Part shown: positions 16,201 through 24,236 of the stretch, in pieces
Layout of the letters: each line of letters starts with the position of its first letter
How positions within the stretch are numbered: the stretch's first letter is position 1
Source of the DNA: Chryseobacterium gleum
GTDB taxonomy: Bacteria > Bacteroidota > Bacteroidia > Flavobacteriales_D > Crocinitomicaceae
NCBI GenBank assembly: GCA_943326315.2
Contig: CALPSU020000002.1
Span: forward strand, 1-36,950
Direction: 5' to 3'
Length of the DNA stretch: 36,950 bases
Notes under the pieces: generated by a model
What the model was told of the DNA's origin: nothing
Seen by the model: the letters and a program-made list of their open reading frames with translations, nothing else
Database searches by the model: none
Made by a program: the position numbers and the translations under genes

Positions 16201-19200
16201 CAAGGAGTTTGTGAATCCGTTCCAGCTAATGAACTTAATGCAATGGTATTTCCTGTGATAATAGTACCTGAACCTGTTACTGATAAACTTCCGCAACCTC
16301 CATTTAAGGTAATCGTGTAAGGATAATTCCCTGCTACAACTGGTGTTCCGGATATTGTAATTGCATCTGCTAGCCATGTTCCAGTAACACCTGAAGGTAA
16401 GCCTCCAAAAGTTGCGCTTGTAGCACCTGTAGTTGAATAAGTAATATTCGTTAAGATGTTGTTTACACACACTGTTTGAATATCCGTACCAATAGCAGAT
16501 GTAAGAGTGATCGTTTTGTCAGGTGTAACGGTAATAGTTCCAGTTTTTGTAATCGTTCCGCAACCTCCTGTCAAGGTAATTGTATACGGAAAAGATCCTG
16601 ATACAGTTGGTGTACCTGTAATCGTATATACATTTCCAGACCATGAACCTGAAACTCCAGCAGGCAAACCTGAATCAGATCCACCGATAGCTCCAGTTGT
16701 TGAGTATGTAATTGGAGTAATTAACGTATTGATACATTTTGTTTGAGTATCTGTTCCTAACGCAGAAGATAAGTTAATTGTATTATCAGGAGTAACAGCA
16801 ATTGAACCTATAGTTGAAATGTTACCACAGCCTCCTGTCAATGTTATGGTATAAGAATATGGAGATGCTACTGAAACAGAGGGTGAACCCGAAATCGTAT
16901 AAATATTTCCTAACCATGAACCTGTAACTCCTAATGGTAAACCAGAATCTGTAGCTCCTAAAACTCCAGTTGTTGAATAAGTGATATTGGTAATAGGCGT
17001 GTTGATGCATTTAGTCTGATTATCCGTTCCTAATAAAGAAGTTAAAGTAATTGTGTTTAAAGGAGTAACGTTGATTGTTCCGTTAATCGTTACTGTACCA
17101 CAACCGCCTGTCAAAGTAATTGTATACGGAAAAGATCCTGATACAGAGGGTGAACCCGAAATCGTATAAACACTACTCGACCAAGATCCAGTCACTCCAG
17201 CAGGTAAACCTGAATCACTTCCACCAATAGCTCCAGTTGTTGAATAAGTAATAGGTGTTATTAAAGTATTGATACATTTTGTTTGATTGTCTGTTCCTGC
17301 GGCTGAAGTTAAACTGAACGTGTTATTAGGTGTAACGGTAATAGTACCTGTTGCTGTGATATTTCCACAACCTCCAGTTAAAGTAACAATATAAGTATAT
17401 GGTGATCCAACTGAAACAGAAGGAGAGCCAGTAATCGTATATACATTTCCAGACCAAGATCCTGAAACACCAGAAGGTAAACCTGAATCCGTAGCTCCAA
17501 GAACTCCAGTAGTTGAATAGGCAATATCAGTTATTGAAGTATTGATACATTTGGTTTGATTGTTAGTTCCTCCTGCGGATGTTAAAACGATAGTATTTAA
17601 TGCCGTTACATTAATTGTTCCTCCAGTCGTTATTGTTCCGCAACCTCCTGTTAATGTTACGATATATGGGTAAGATCCTGCAACAGTCGGTGTACCAGTA
17701 ATTGTAAATACATTTGCATTCCAACCACTTGTAAAACCTAAAGGCAAACCAGATACACTAGCACCAGTTGCCCCAATTGTTGAATACGTAATAGTTGTTA
17801 TTGGAGTATTCACACAAATCGTTTGTAAATCAGTACCAGCTGCAGAAGTTAATGAAACTGAATTAATAGGTAAGACTGTAACTGTAGCAGAAACTGTTGT
17901 TGAACATCCTAGAACAGTAACAACATAATTAATTAAGCTTGTACCATTTGTTATACCTAAAACTACTCCTGAGGAAGAATTAACTGAAGCAATTCCTGTT
18001 GAAGCACTATTCCAAACACCTCCTGAAGTACTGTTACCTAAAGTAGTTGAAGAAGCTGGACAAACGGATAACGTTCCTGTAATTGCTCCTACTATTGGTA
18101 AAGAGTATACTGTAACGGTTGTTGTGACAGTTTTTGTACACCCACCTGAAGTTACTGCATAACTAATCAGACTTGTTCCCGCAGATACTGGAGTAACAAC
18201 ACCTGTTAAAGCATTAATAGTAGCAACACCTGTTGAAGCACTTGACCAAACACCACCAGTAGTAGCATTTGCTAAAGTAGTAGTAGCTCCCATACATACA
18301 TTTGTTGTTCCAGTAATTGCAGGAACGGTTGGTAATGGAAGGGTTTGAACATTAACCGTTGAAGTATTAGAACAACTGAATGCATTAGTGGTAGTAAAAG
18401 TGTATGAAGTTGTTCCTGCGGCTACTGGAGTTAAGGTTGGAGTTAATGTGGATGAACCAGCTGTCATATCCGCTGTTGGTGACCAAGTGTATGTTGTTGC
18501 GATTGGATTATTGAAATTTAAAGTCCAGCTATCAATTGTTCCAGTATTTCCTGTAAATGAATCACCAATTCGAATTGACCAAGTTCCATTTGCAGAAGCA
18601 CAAGCTTGGCTATTCGTCATAAAAGTTGCAAAAGCTGAAGCTGTTCCTGATGGAATAAAATTACCAGTAAAAGGAGCGGAACCAGCCGACATTAATGTTG
18701 AAGCCGTGGAAGTATATGTAGTATTTACAAAATTGTCTCCTGTACTTCCATTTGCATTTAATAATTGTATACTTTGATTACAAGGATTAAATAAATAAGC
18801 AATTAAATCTTGATCATTTGGATGGGAAACATTTAAAACTAAAGAAGATAAACTCCACCCTGTTTGTAATCCAGAAACAGTAAGATTAGATGTTGCATAT
18901 GTACCAGTAGATCCATTCCAACCTGCACCAACTAAATTATCAGGAATTGCAGTTGTAGAGGTATTTAAAAACGCTGAATTAATCGTTACTGGAGCATTAA
19001 CACTTGCTGATAATGTTACATTTCCTCCTAAACAAAATGGGGTAACACTAGCAATATTTGAAGTAGTTTGCGGCATTACGTTGATTGTTCCTAATGCTGT
19101 TAAAGCTGTACATCCTCCAGATAAAGTAACAGTATACTTATAGATGACGGGTAAAGTCGAAGTAGGTGTTCCAGAAATAGTAATAACATTTGCAGCCCAA

Positions 19201-22200
19201 TTCCCAATAACTCCTGTTGGTAAGCCCGAGAAGGTTGCACCTGTTGCACCTATTGTAGCATATGTAATATTTGTTATAGGTGAAGTTAAACAAACCGTTT
19301 GAGCGTTGGTTCCTACTGCAGATGTTAAGGCAATTGAAGTACTTGAATTCACTATAACTGTAGAGGATTGAACTGGAGATAAATCATATCTACAAGCTCC
19401 AATTTTAATTGCATTCACAACCAAAACTACATTGGAGGTTGCATTAGCTTTTGTAATTGCTAACAATCCTAGAGCATCTGTTAAAGTTGTTTGTTCAGCT
19501 CCGCCATCAATTGTATAGATTAAATAGCAAGGTAAAGCAGCACTTAAATCGTCAATAACCGAAACATTAAAAGTAGCAGTTTGACCAGAACAAATAGGAG
19601 TAACGGGAGTAATTGTTACTGTAAAAACTGGAATATAGGGAATTCCTTCAAATGCTCCCATCCATGGACAAGTTGGACGAATTAATAATGTAGAATAATC
19701 ATCCGGAACAGTCGCTTGTAAATTATCACCTGTACTTTGAACATTATTTTTATTGTAATTTGTTACATGTCCAGTCGCATCAATCGTAATTGTTCCAGTT
19801 TTACAATTTGCAGCCTGACTAGAAGCACCTTGAAAAGCCGCTAATGTTGTTTTATTTACTGCATTCCAATTTGATAATACAGCTCCGGAAGACCCACTTG
19901 CTTCCATCCAGTTGTAATCAAATGTTCCTGAAGGTGCACCTGAATATCTAACAGCAATATGACTTGCAGTTCCACCAGAATTTGTTCTATTATTTTGGAA
20001 AACATTATTTCTAACATTTGGTGTACCTGTACTCCCCAAAAATGCAAAAGCATTTGAATTATTTGTTCCAGTTGTAGCCGTTCCAAATAATTTAACTGTA
20101 TTGTGATATATATTAACCGCTTTTGTTGAATTTGAATTATCCATTATCCCACGGAATGTTGGAGAGTTAATTCCATTATCTAATAATACTATATTATTAT
20201 ATACATTTGCTTGATTAGTTGAACTTATAAGAATCCCAACTAACCAAGCGCTTGAGCTACTTGATACAACACTCATTCTTTGAATTAAGTTTTTCTGTAT
20301 TGTTGCATTTCCATTTCCAGTTAAATATGCCCCTGAACAAACACCTGCACCTGATAAACTAATGTCTTGAATACTATTTTCTGAAAATAAAACAGGAGTA
20401 CTGAAGGTAATAGAAGGGTTACTGTAAAAACCTGAAAATGCACCTTGACTTGTATTAGTTGAAGCAGTTGTAATATTTTGTATTGTATTACCCGTTATTT
20501 TAATAACATTGGCTGCCCCAAATCCTAAACCAATACTTTTTAAAGAAAATGCTAAAATAGAACCTCCTGAAGCACTTGATACACCAGAAAAATTTTGAAT
20601 AGTATTACCGGATGCTGTAACAGAACCAGAAGCAATCATAATTCCATAGGCAAGACCTGCATTTTGAATCGTTACAGTATTTATTGTATTTCCTGTAATC
20701 TTTGCTACTGAAGTTAAAGAAGAACCTGGATCAAAGAATACACCTGCAAAAGCACCACTTATTGTTGAAGTGTTAGTGCTGTTTGAAGTAATTGTATTAA
20801 TCGTATTTGATAAGATTTGAATATCAGCTGTAGCAGAAGGAGAAGTACCTTCATCAATATGTATTGGACGAATACCTCCTGCTGTTCCCGACGAAGAAAG
20901 AGTTAAATTATGAATGTTATTATTTTGAATTAAAACCCCTCCTTCACGTTCATAATGAATACCATTCAATAAACCATTTCCTGAAGCAGTAATTGCATAG
21001 ATTTCATTATCATGAATATTAGGTACACCAGACATAGTAGATCCTGTTTTCACTCCAATCCCAGTAAATGAACCTGCACCATAACTTAGCGTACCAGCAG
21101 TTTTACAATTTGTTAATGTATTCGAATAAACAGAAATAACGGATGTTGAAGAAAAATCAGAATAATCACCTATTTCAATTAAAAGTAAACTTGAATAGGT
21201 ATCCGTTCCTAGTTGCGTAAAATTTTGAATACTATTATTATGAATACTATAATTTGTTGCACTTACCGATCCTCCAGACATTGCCCCAATAGCAGAAGCA
21301 TAATCGAAAGTATTAAAAGACATATTATCTATATCTGTTGCATTTCCAAATGTATTGTTATAAATCTGGTGGCTGCCATATCCATTTACATAAACAAGCC
21401 ATTGGGAAGTTGTACCTCCTGAAGTAATTGTTTTGATATCAAAATTTTGAAAAACATTATCATTTATTATTGCATCATAATCTGTTTCCCAATTTATAAC
21501 CTTGTAATGAATCCCTAATGCAGTTCCTTGTAATTTAATATTAGCGGCAAGTGTTCCAAACGTATTATTATTAATTGCAGCAGCGCCAACATTATAAATA
21601 TGGATAGCCATAAACTCAGGTGAATTTGTACCTGATGCTAGGGTATGAGTCATATTTATTCCTGCAAATTTATTATAAGCAATAGAACTTGTAGTACTTG
21701 TGCTGTAATAATATATTAGTTTTGTATTAGGTGATTGCCCTGCTAAAGCTCCAGTTATACTTATATCACTTGCGACAGTTTGACTGCCAAAAACATTTCC
21801 TTTTCCAACAGATCCAATAATATATCTAGCTGATCCTTTAGCGGATATACAAGTAAAAGGACTACTTACATGCGCATCAATCTGAAAATTTGAAAATACA
21901 TTTTGCTCTATAGTTATTAATCCGTCAGACGTAGATTCAATACAACTCAATCCCTGACTAGTTGCTGTTGAACTTGACAAAGACAAAGTAAATTTTGTTC
22001 CACCAGCAGAAGCAGCCGTACCTCCAAAATAATTTCCATTTACATTTGCACCATCACTACTAAGTCCTAATTCAAGAAAAACAATATCATTATAATAATC
22101 TGTTGAAATTGAAATTGAGCTAGTTTGATAAAATGAATTTCCAGTAATTACCCAGTTTCCATTGGTAGCACCTCCACTACCATATAATCTCACCCAACTA

Positions 22201-22967
22201 TCTCTACCTAAATCATAAAAATGATTTCCACTTAATGTCGTACCGGAATTATTTGTTATTGCGCTTGAACTTGAATATAATCCATATCCCGGAGTTCCGC
22301 CTGATGATTTTGTAATATCATTGTATCTTATAATATTTCCAGAATTGATTCCTGATGCAAAATCACCAATATTAATTACTTGACCTAAAGTTGGAGATGC
22401 AGGAAAAACGGCTGAAGTATAAGAAGAGCCTTTAAAAGTAGTGTACTGAATTATGTTATTTGTTGCACCAGTACTTAGCGTTAATGCATTTGCCCATTGA
22501 CCTGTATTTGGATTATCGATAATTAAACTATTAACCGCTCCATTACCATTTAATCGACCATCAATAGTAACATTATCAGCTCCTTTTAACTCAACTAAAG
22601 CATCATTCAAATTTAAAGAAATTGTCCTTGTTCCTCCTGTTGGATAAATCGAAACTGAAGTATAGTTTGCAGCACCTGTTCCACTTGAATTTAAAGTTGC
22701 AGAAGCAGTCTCGGTAGAGTTAGCATTGATTTGTAAAACAACAGCACCGGTCAAAGTACCATTGTTAATTGCAGTAAAAGCTGCTTTCAAAGTGGTATAA
22801 GTTTGGCCTGTACCAACTGTAGATTGAGAATAGATATTCCCAAAAGAAAATATACAAAGCAAAACCAAAAAAAATGGCTTTAATAGCAAAGTTAATTTCA
22901 TCGAATAGATTGATTTTATGAAAGTGGAAAGAATTAAATCGGATGGACTATAGTATGTTTTTTTCAT
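10209..22967 (-). CDS. Giant T9SS-exported modular surface protein (4252 aa): beta-helix, P-domain, Ig-like repeats, type B sorting domain
   Basis: Domains in order: signal peptide ending GNIYSQ (about residue 48); a long Asn-rich right-handed beta-helix-like region (about 49-1105, with recurring ITGNTI/IYNNTF turns); one copy of the 90-aa repeat (about 1208-1298); a proprotein-convertase P-domain-like module (about 1350-1490; GWSLSSLVLNVSHPNDQDL, WSIRIGDSFTGNTGTIDSW); two Big_2-like Ig domains (about 1540-1700); 11 repeats of about 90 aa (1700-2685); a two-copy spacer domain (2686-2848); 11 more repeats (2849-3836); Ig-like domains; a PKD domain (about 4071-4145, with WDFGDGS); and a type B/CHU_C T9SS domain (about 4156-4252; VPNSFTPDG, FNRWGDVIF, EGWNG). 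A second in-frame ATG at 22901 gives a more ordinary signal peptide (MKLTLLLK...), so the true start may be there. No catalytic site is recognised; adhesion or surface-rod function is inference. Confidence 0.88.
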   Translation of the reverse strand: MKKTYYSPSDLILSTFIKSIYSMKLTLLLKPFFLVLLCIFSFGNIYSQSTVGTGQTYTTLKAAFTAINNGTLTGAVVLQINANSTETASATLNSSGTGAANYTSVSIYPTGGTRTISLNLNDALVELKGADNVTIDGRLNGNGAVNSLIIDNPNTGQWANALTLSTGATNNIIQYTTFKGSSYTSAVFPASPTLGQVINIGDFASGINSGNIIRYNDITKSSGGTPGYGLYSSSSAITNNSGTTLSGNHFYDLGRDSWVRLYGSGGATNGNWVITGNSFYQTSSISISTDYYNDIVFLELGLSSDGANVNGNYFGGTAASAGGTKFTLSLSSSTATSQGLSCIESTSDGLITIEQNVFSNFQIDAHVSSPFTCISAKGSARYIIGSVGKGNVFGSQTVASDISITGALAGQSPNTKLIYYYSTSTTSSIAYNKFAGINMTHTLASGTNSPEFMAIHIYNVGAAAINNNTFGTLAANIKLQGTALGIHYKVINWETDYDAIINDNVFQNFDIKTITSGGTTSQWLVYVNGYGSHQIYNNTFGNATDIDNMSFNTFDYASAIGAMSGGSVSATNYSIHNNSIQNFTQLGTDTYSSLLLIEIGDYSDFSSTSVISVYSNTLTNCKTAGTLSYGAGSFTGIGVKTGSTMSGVPNIHDNEIYAITASGNGLLNGIHYEREGGVLIQNNNIHNLTLSSSGTAGGIRPIHIDEGTSPSATADIQILSNTINTITSNSTNTSTISGAFAGVFFDPGSSLTSVAKITGNTINTVTIQNAGLAYGIMIASGSVTASGNTIQNFSGVSSASGGSILAFSLKSIGLGFGAANVIKITGNTIQNITTASTNTSQGAFSGFYSNPSITFSTPVLFSENSIQDISLSGAGVCSGAYLTGNGNATIQKNLIQRMSVVSSSSSAWLVGILISSTNQANVYNNIVLLDNGINSPTFRGIMDNSNSTKAVNIYHNTVKLFGTATTGTNNSNAFAFLGSTGTPNVRNNVFQNNRTNSGGTASHIAVRYSGAPSGTFDYNWMEASGSSGAVLSNWNAVNKTTLAAFQGASSQAANCKTGTITIDATGHVTNYNKNNVQSTGDNLQATVPDDYSTLLIRPTCPWMGAFEGIPYIPVFTVTITPVTPICSGQTATFNVSVIDDLSAALPCYLIYTIDGGAEQTTLTDALGLLAITKANATSNVVLVVNAIKIGACRYDLSPVQSSTVIVNSSTSIALTSAVGTNAQTVCLTSPITNITYATIGATGATFSGLPTGVIGNWAANVITISGTPTSTLPVIYKYTVTLSGGCTALTALGTINVMPQTTSNIASVTPFCLGGNVTLSASVNAPVTINSAFLNTSTTAIPDNLVGAGWNGSTGTYATSNLTVSGLQTGWSLSSLVLNVSHPNDQDLIAYLFNPCNQSIQLLNANGSTGDNFVNTTYTSTASTLMSAGSAPFTGNFIPSGTASAFATFMTNSQACASANGTWSIRIGDSFTGNTGTIDSWTLNFNNPIATTYTWSPTADMTAGSSTLTPTLTPVAAGTTSYTFTTTNAFSCSNTSTVNVQTLPLPTVPAITGTTNVCMGATTTLANATTGGVWSSASTGVATINALTGVVTPVSAGTSLISYAVTSGGCTKTVTTTVTVYSLPIVGAITGTLSVCPASSTTLGNSTSGGVWNSASTGIASVNSSSGVVLGITNGTSLINYVVTVLGCSTTVSATVTVLPINSVSLTSAAGTDLQTICVNTPITTITYSTIGATGASVSGLPLGFTSGWNANVFTITGTPTVAGSYPYIVTLTGGCGTITTGGTINVTALNTIVLTSAGGTNNQTKCINTSITDIAYSTTGVLGATDSGLPSGVSGSWSGNVYTITGSPSVSVGSPYTYIVTLTGGCGNITATGTITVTPNNTFSLTSAAGTDNQTKCINTLITPITYSTTGAIGGSDSGLPAGVTGSWSSSVYTISGSPSVSGSFPYTITLTGGCGTVTINGTINVTPLNTITLTSLLGTDNQTKCINTPITNITYSTTGVLGATDSGLPLGVTGSWLGNIYTISGSPSVSVASPYSYTITLTGGCGNISTIGSIAVTPDNTINLSSALGTDTQTKCINTLITPITYSTTGAIGGSDSGLPAGVSGSWSGNVYTITGTPTVSGSFPYTITLTGGCGTITKTGTITVTPDKTITLTSAIGTDIQTVCVNNILTNITYSTTGATSATFGGLPSGVTGTWLADAITISGTPVVAGNYPYTITLNGGCGSLSVTGSGTIITGNTIALSSLAGTDSQTPCINTAITPITYSTTGATGANFTNIPAGLSAIWALNVITISGTPTVAGAYTYTVDLTGGCGVVSKSGTMGVILDNTITQSSLVGTEVQTKCINSAITPITYVTSGAIGATFSGLPAGVNGTWSSNIVTISGTPNVSGHFAYTVTLTGGCGNISTSGTIDVTLDNTITLTSGVSSNNPTICLASALTDITFTTTGAVTSVTISGLPAGVTYSYVGNLVTITGTPTGSGSFPYSVSMIGGCGSNTASGIITVTPTSILNFTSAFGTNAQTKCINTSITNITYTVSGATGVTDSGLPAGVTGNLSGGIYTISGTSLVSGTFNYTLTLTGGCGVVNASGSIIVTPLNTITLSSIVGSDNQAICVTDAISPITYNISGAVTSANVTGLPTGITSSLSGNTLTVSGTTSLLDGGTYTIVLIGGCSIPSVNGTITINAVPTLTITSPAAACQPAMVDLTNASVTLGSSSGSILSYWEDATCNLTPIADETAVPLSGTYYIKSTIGTCFVIEPVTVAVNDCSCPVSLAVTNPLAVCAPATVNLTSAFNQTGAETGVISYWNEIGCTTPVIGETAITTSGIYFIKTVSVTACSDVKPVTVVIKPINTITAPLVAGTNNQNLCINNPITTISYTTAHATGATFTGLPTGVTGSFGFNTVTISGTPSVAGNYSYTVTLTGGCGNIQAFGTIDVTPNNTISLSSLVGTDNTQTICVNSPLTAITYATTGATSLTATGLPLGISASLSGNVVTISGSTAIIGTHNYSLAFTGGCGTITATGTFNVKANNTIVLSSAIGTDAQTVYINTPIVNISYLTSGATGFTVSNLASGIGYVFDLPTNTLTISGTPTVAGLKMYTITMSGGCGAGVITGTIDVLPTNTFILSSITGTDSQITCVSNPITNITYTTSGYTAASFSGLPVGVTGNFTSNTITISGTPIFSGPTSYTISLTGGSGPATINGTIGVSTLNTIALTSGIGSDNPSVCINNSITDITFSTTGASGVTFSSLPSGLNSTWIGNVARIYGIPSVSGSTAYTVTLTGGCGNISAGGTINVSPDNTIVLTSLPATAAQTLCIGTPITNITYTTTGATDRVVTGLPQGLTVSALVGNSFTISGTPTQSGPFSYIISLSGGCGNPTLGGTINVTALNTIALTSALGSDNQSICVTNPAIDVTYSTTGATNAVFFGVPLGMTQNFNVVTGVITISGTPANSGLNTYSIALQGGCGLVTTGGRIDIVTVNALNITSLGGTDNQTVCMNVPISNITYSTSGATGASFSGLPAGVNGNWSNNIVTISGTPSVSSLLPYNYTVTTIGGCGSASLSGMITSTPLNTITLTSALSSNRPTPCINTSISNITYNTSGATGATFFGLPAGVIGSWSGGVVTISGAPTVSVNQNYTITLTGGCGSISELGSFNVIPNNTITLSSNVGTDAQAVCPNTQITPIVYTTTGVSAATITVLPAGLSGSWSNDTYTITGMTNSVGIFPYTVTLTGGCGIITKSGSITVNAKNTITLTSAVGSNAQTPCLSSTISNIFYNTTGATGAIFSGLPSGITGNWNANLITISGAPSIQNNFSYTISLTGGLCATLPVSGTINVNPLPVIAISTYSAEVCEGQQITLNATSNSGVPSWSNGIVNNLPFTALNPGLNSFSVSVTNSTTGCQNSSTANLNIKPKPSKPLVTSFVSYCKGENASTLGYVPVPSGGAGLTPIWYASNSNVPLGSAPSQNTTTPIFTYYSVAQKDILTGCISDTARINVLVKPSVTPMFSPEDLSVCQGKENPVMPLSTINSPIVNGTWTPVSTANPGLISTTFTPINEAGSCVVDTTITVPIHPKPVAAFIATPQEFSNISPITSFPNSSIGAEFYIWDFGDGSTDYLSINPTHIYPSDSYGKHEVILIAISDFGCKDTAIRYVFEKEELLYFVPNSFTPDGIGSNEIFQPIFGSGVSPKEYSFLIFNRWGDVIFETNDLNEGWNGKLNSSGEQAFSGSYVWKIKFLTKEDESQIIKTGNVNLLR
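11458..14420 (-). repeat. Repeat block 2: 11 coding repeats of about 90 aa
   Basis: Units run NTI-LTS-GT(D/N)-QT-CIN-(I)T-ITYxTTGATG-FSGLPxGV-GSW-N-VTISGTPxVSG-YTxTLTGGCG-GTIxVTP. They resemble He_PIG-like putative Ig domains with the LP-G...ISGTP core. Most carry two cysteines (QTxC and GGCG). The third unit of this block lacks the first Cys and the fourth lacks the second. The block is about 988 aa, nearly the same as block 1 (about 986 aa). Confidence 0.8.
14421..14910 (-). other. Two-copy spacer domain between the repeat blocks
   Basis: About 163 residues hold two tandem copies of an unrelated unit: AxCxPA(T/M)V(N/D)LT, then a YW(E/N) motif, a GC/C-x-TP segment, ETA, SG(T/I)Y(Y/F)IK, and PVTV. 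Units of this look occur in other CHU_C proteins; I do not recognise a specific function. It divides the 22 repeats into two sets of 11. Confidence 0.65.
14911..17868 (-). repeat. Repeat block 1: 11 coding repeats of about 90 aa, with a 540-bp duplicated pair
   Basis: This is the same family as block 2. Units 2-3 and 4-5 of this block are near-copies offset by exactly 540 bp: one pair has GVLGATDSGLP with an SVSV-SPY insertion, the other has GAIGGSDSGLPAGV with SGSFPYTITLTGGCGT. The motif QTKCIN is most frequent here. These are the most similar repeats in the gene and presumably the newest. Confidence 0.8.
19072..19345 (-). repeat. Isolated copy of the 90-aa repeat
   Basis: One unit (SIALTSAVGTNAQTVC, GATGATFSGLP, ITISGTP, GGCT) sits between the beta-helix region and the P-domain-like module, more than 1.2 kb from block 1 in coding order. 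It has two cysteines like most units. Confidence 0.7.
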
Positions 22968-23333
22968 TATATTATTTTCTAAAAAATTCAGTTCAATTGT
23001 TCAACTTAAAATAAATAGAAATAGTATCTACTTATTTTATTTTAGAAATAAAGAAAAAATAAAATTTTAATTTGAAGCTTTTGGAGAGAAATTGGTTATT
23101 TAAAACCTGCTTAATAATAAAATTTTATTACTTACTAGCTTGAATTTATAAACTTGCTATTTATTCAAATTTTGATAACAGTACAAATTAAGATAAATTG
23201 AATTGAACTAACAAGTATACTCTAAAGCATATAAATATTGATTCATGAATCTAGTCATTTGGGGTGAACGGTTGCTTTTAAAATGAACTATTCCAATTGA
23301 TAAATAATATATAAATTGAATATTTATACAAAA
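22968..23333. other. 366-nt non-coding gap upstream of the 4252-aa gene
   Basis: It is AT-rich with no coding-like reading frame. It lies between the hemF stop and the giant gene start, both on the minus strand. I see no TAnnTTTG box on the minus strand and no convincing terminator after hemF. A 12-nt perfect palindrome (GATTCATGAATC, 23240-23251) is the only symmetric element, and is weak evidence for an operator. Confidence 0.5.
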
Positions 23334-24236
23334 TTATCTCTCTAGCCAAGTAATGTCTTTTGTTAATAAATCTAAAGTCATTTTTTCTCTACTTCCATCT
23401 TCCAATTTCAAATTATATTCCCAACTTGCATTTGCTGGTAAACTCATTAAAATAGACTCTGTCCTTCCTCCTGAAAGTAATCCAAACTTAGTTCCTCTAT
23501 CGTTAACTAAGTTAAATTCAACATATCTACCTCTTCTCAAGTTTCTCCATTCAATTTCTTGATCTGAGAAAGTTTTATTTCTTCCTAACTCAGCTTGTTG
23601 ATTATAAAGTATCGTAAAGTTATCGCCTAACTCTAAAGCAAAATCTAATAACTTTTCTTTCGAGATACCAGACTCTGCTGTTTGATGATCATAAAATATT
23701 CCACCTACTCCTCTAGTTTCATTTCTATGAGGAATAAAAAAGTAATCGTCAGCCCAATTTTTAAACTTATTATAAAATTCTGGATGGTATTTATCACATA
23801 TAGATTTTAATCCTTGATGAAATAATTTTGCTTGTTCTGGAACAATATAATGAGGAGTTAAATCTATTCCACCTCCAAACCAAAAAGTTCCATCATTTAG
23901 TTCAAAATACCTTACATTCATATGGATTATTGGAACATGAGGATTATTAGGATGTAAAACAATTGAGACACCTGTAGCGAAGAATTCATCCCCCTCTAAA
24001 CCCAATTGTTTTTTCATTACATCCGAAACAGGTCCATAAACAGCTGAAAAAGCAACTCCTCCTTTTTCAATTAAATTCCCTTTTCGAATAATTTTTGTTA
24101 ATCCACCACCTCCTTCTTCGCGAACCCAATCGTCTTCTATGAATTTAGAAACTCCATCAATCTCTTCTAATCGCTTACAAATACGAGATTGAAGAGCTTT
24201 CATCTCATCGGCTATTAACTCTTTATTCATTCGCAT
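23334..24236 (-). CDS. hemF: Oxygen-dependent coproporphyrinogen III oxidase
   Basis: HemF carries out the oxidative decarboxylation of coproporphyrinogen III to protoporphyrinogen IX in haem synthesis, using O2 and working in the cytoplasm. The protein is 300 aa, the family norm. Visible signatures are GGVAFSAVYGP, the HPNNPHVPIIHMNVRYFE block (about 95-112) with the conserved histidines, WFGGGIDLTPHY (about 119-130), GVGGIFYD, and YVEFNLVNDRGTKFGL near the C terminus. It starts inside the end of the LysM gene: the ATG at 24236 overlaps that gene by 14 nt, and a second ATG at 24230 leaves an 8-nt overlap. Either way the two genes are very likely translationally coupled. Its presence implies aerobic growth. 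Confidence 0.95.
   Translation of the reverse strand: MRMNKELIADEMKALQSRICKRLEEIDGVSKFIEDDWVREEGGGGLTKIIRKGNLIEKGGVAFSAVYGPVSDVMKKQLGLEGDEFFATGVSIVLHPNNPHVPIIHMNVRYFELNDGTFWFGGGIDLTPHYIVPEQAKLFHQGLKSICDKYHPEFYNKFKNWADDYFFIPHRNETRGVGGIFYDHQTAESGISKEKLLDFALELGDNFTILYNQQAELGRNKTFSDQEIEWRNLRRGRYVEFNLVNDRGTKFGLLSGGRTESILMSLPANASWEYNLKLEDGSREKMTLDLLTKDITWLER

Noticed and set aside
15829-16746. Open frames on the plus strand and in another minus frame within repeat block 1 (for example 15829-16059, 15982-16470, 16507-16746)
   Set aside because: They recur with the repeat period and are produced by the biased codon composition of the repeats; the 4252-aa frame runs through them unbroken.
4284-17868. 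Long tandem repeats as a possible CRISPR array or minisatellite
   Set aside because: The periods (about 219 and 270 bp) are exact codon multiples, the reading frame is intact, and the units are diverged Ig-like domains, not short direct repeats with spacers.
18388-18777. 129-aa plus-strand open frame opposite the P-domain-like region
   Set aside because: It has no recognisable domain and no promoter box, and it is antisense to a region with a clear domain on the minus strand.
23240-23251. 12-nt palindrome upstream of the 4252-aa gene as an operator
   Set aside because: It is a single short AT-rich palindrome with no second copy and no promoter box beside it; chance is a sufficient explanation.
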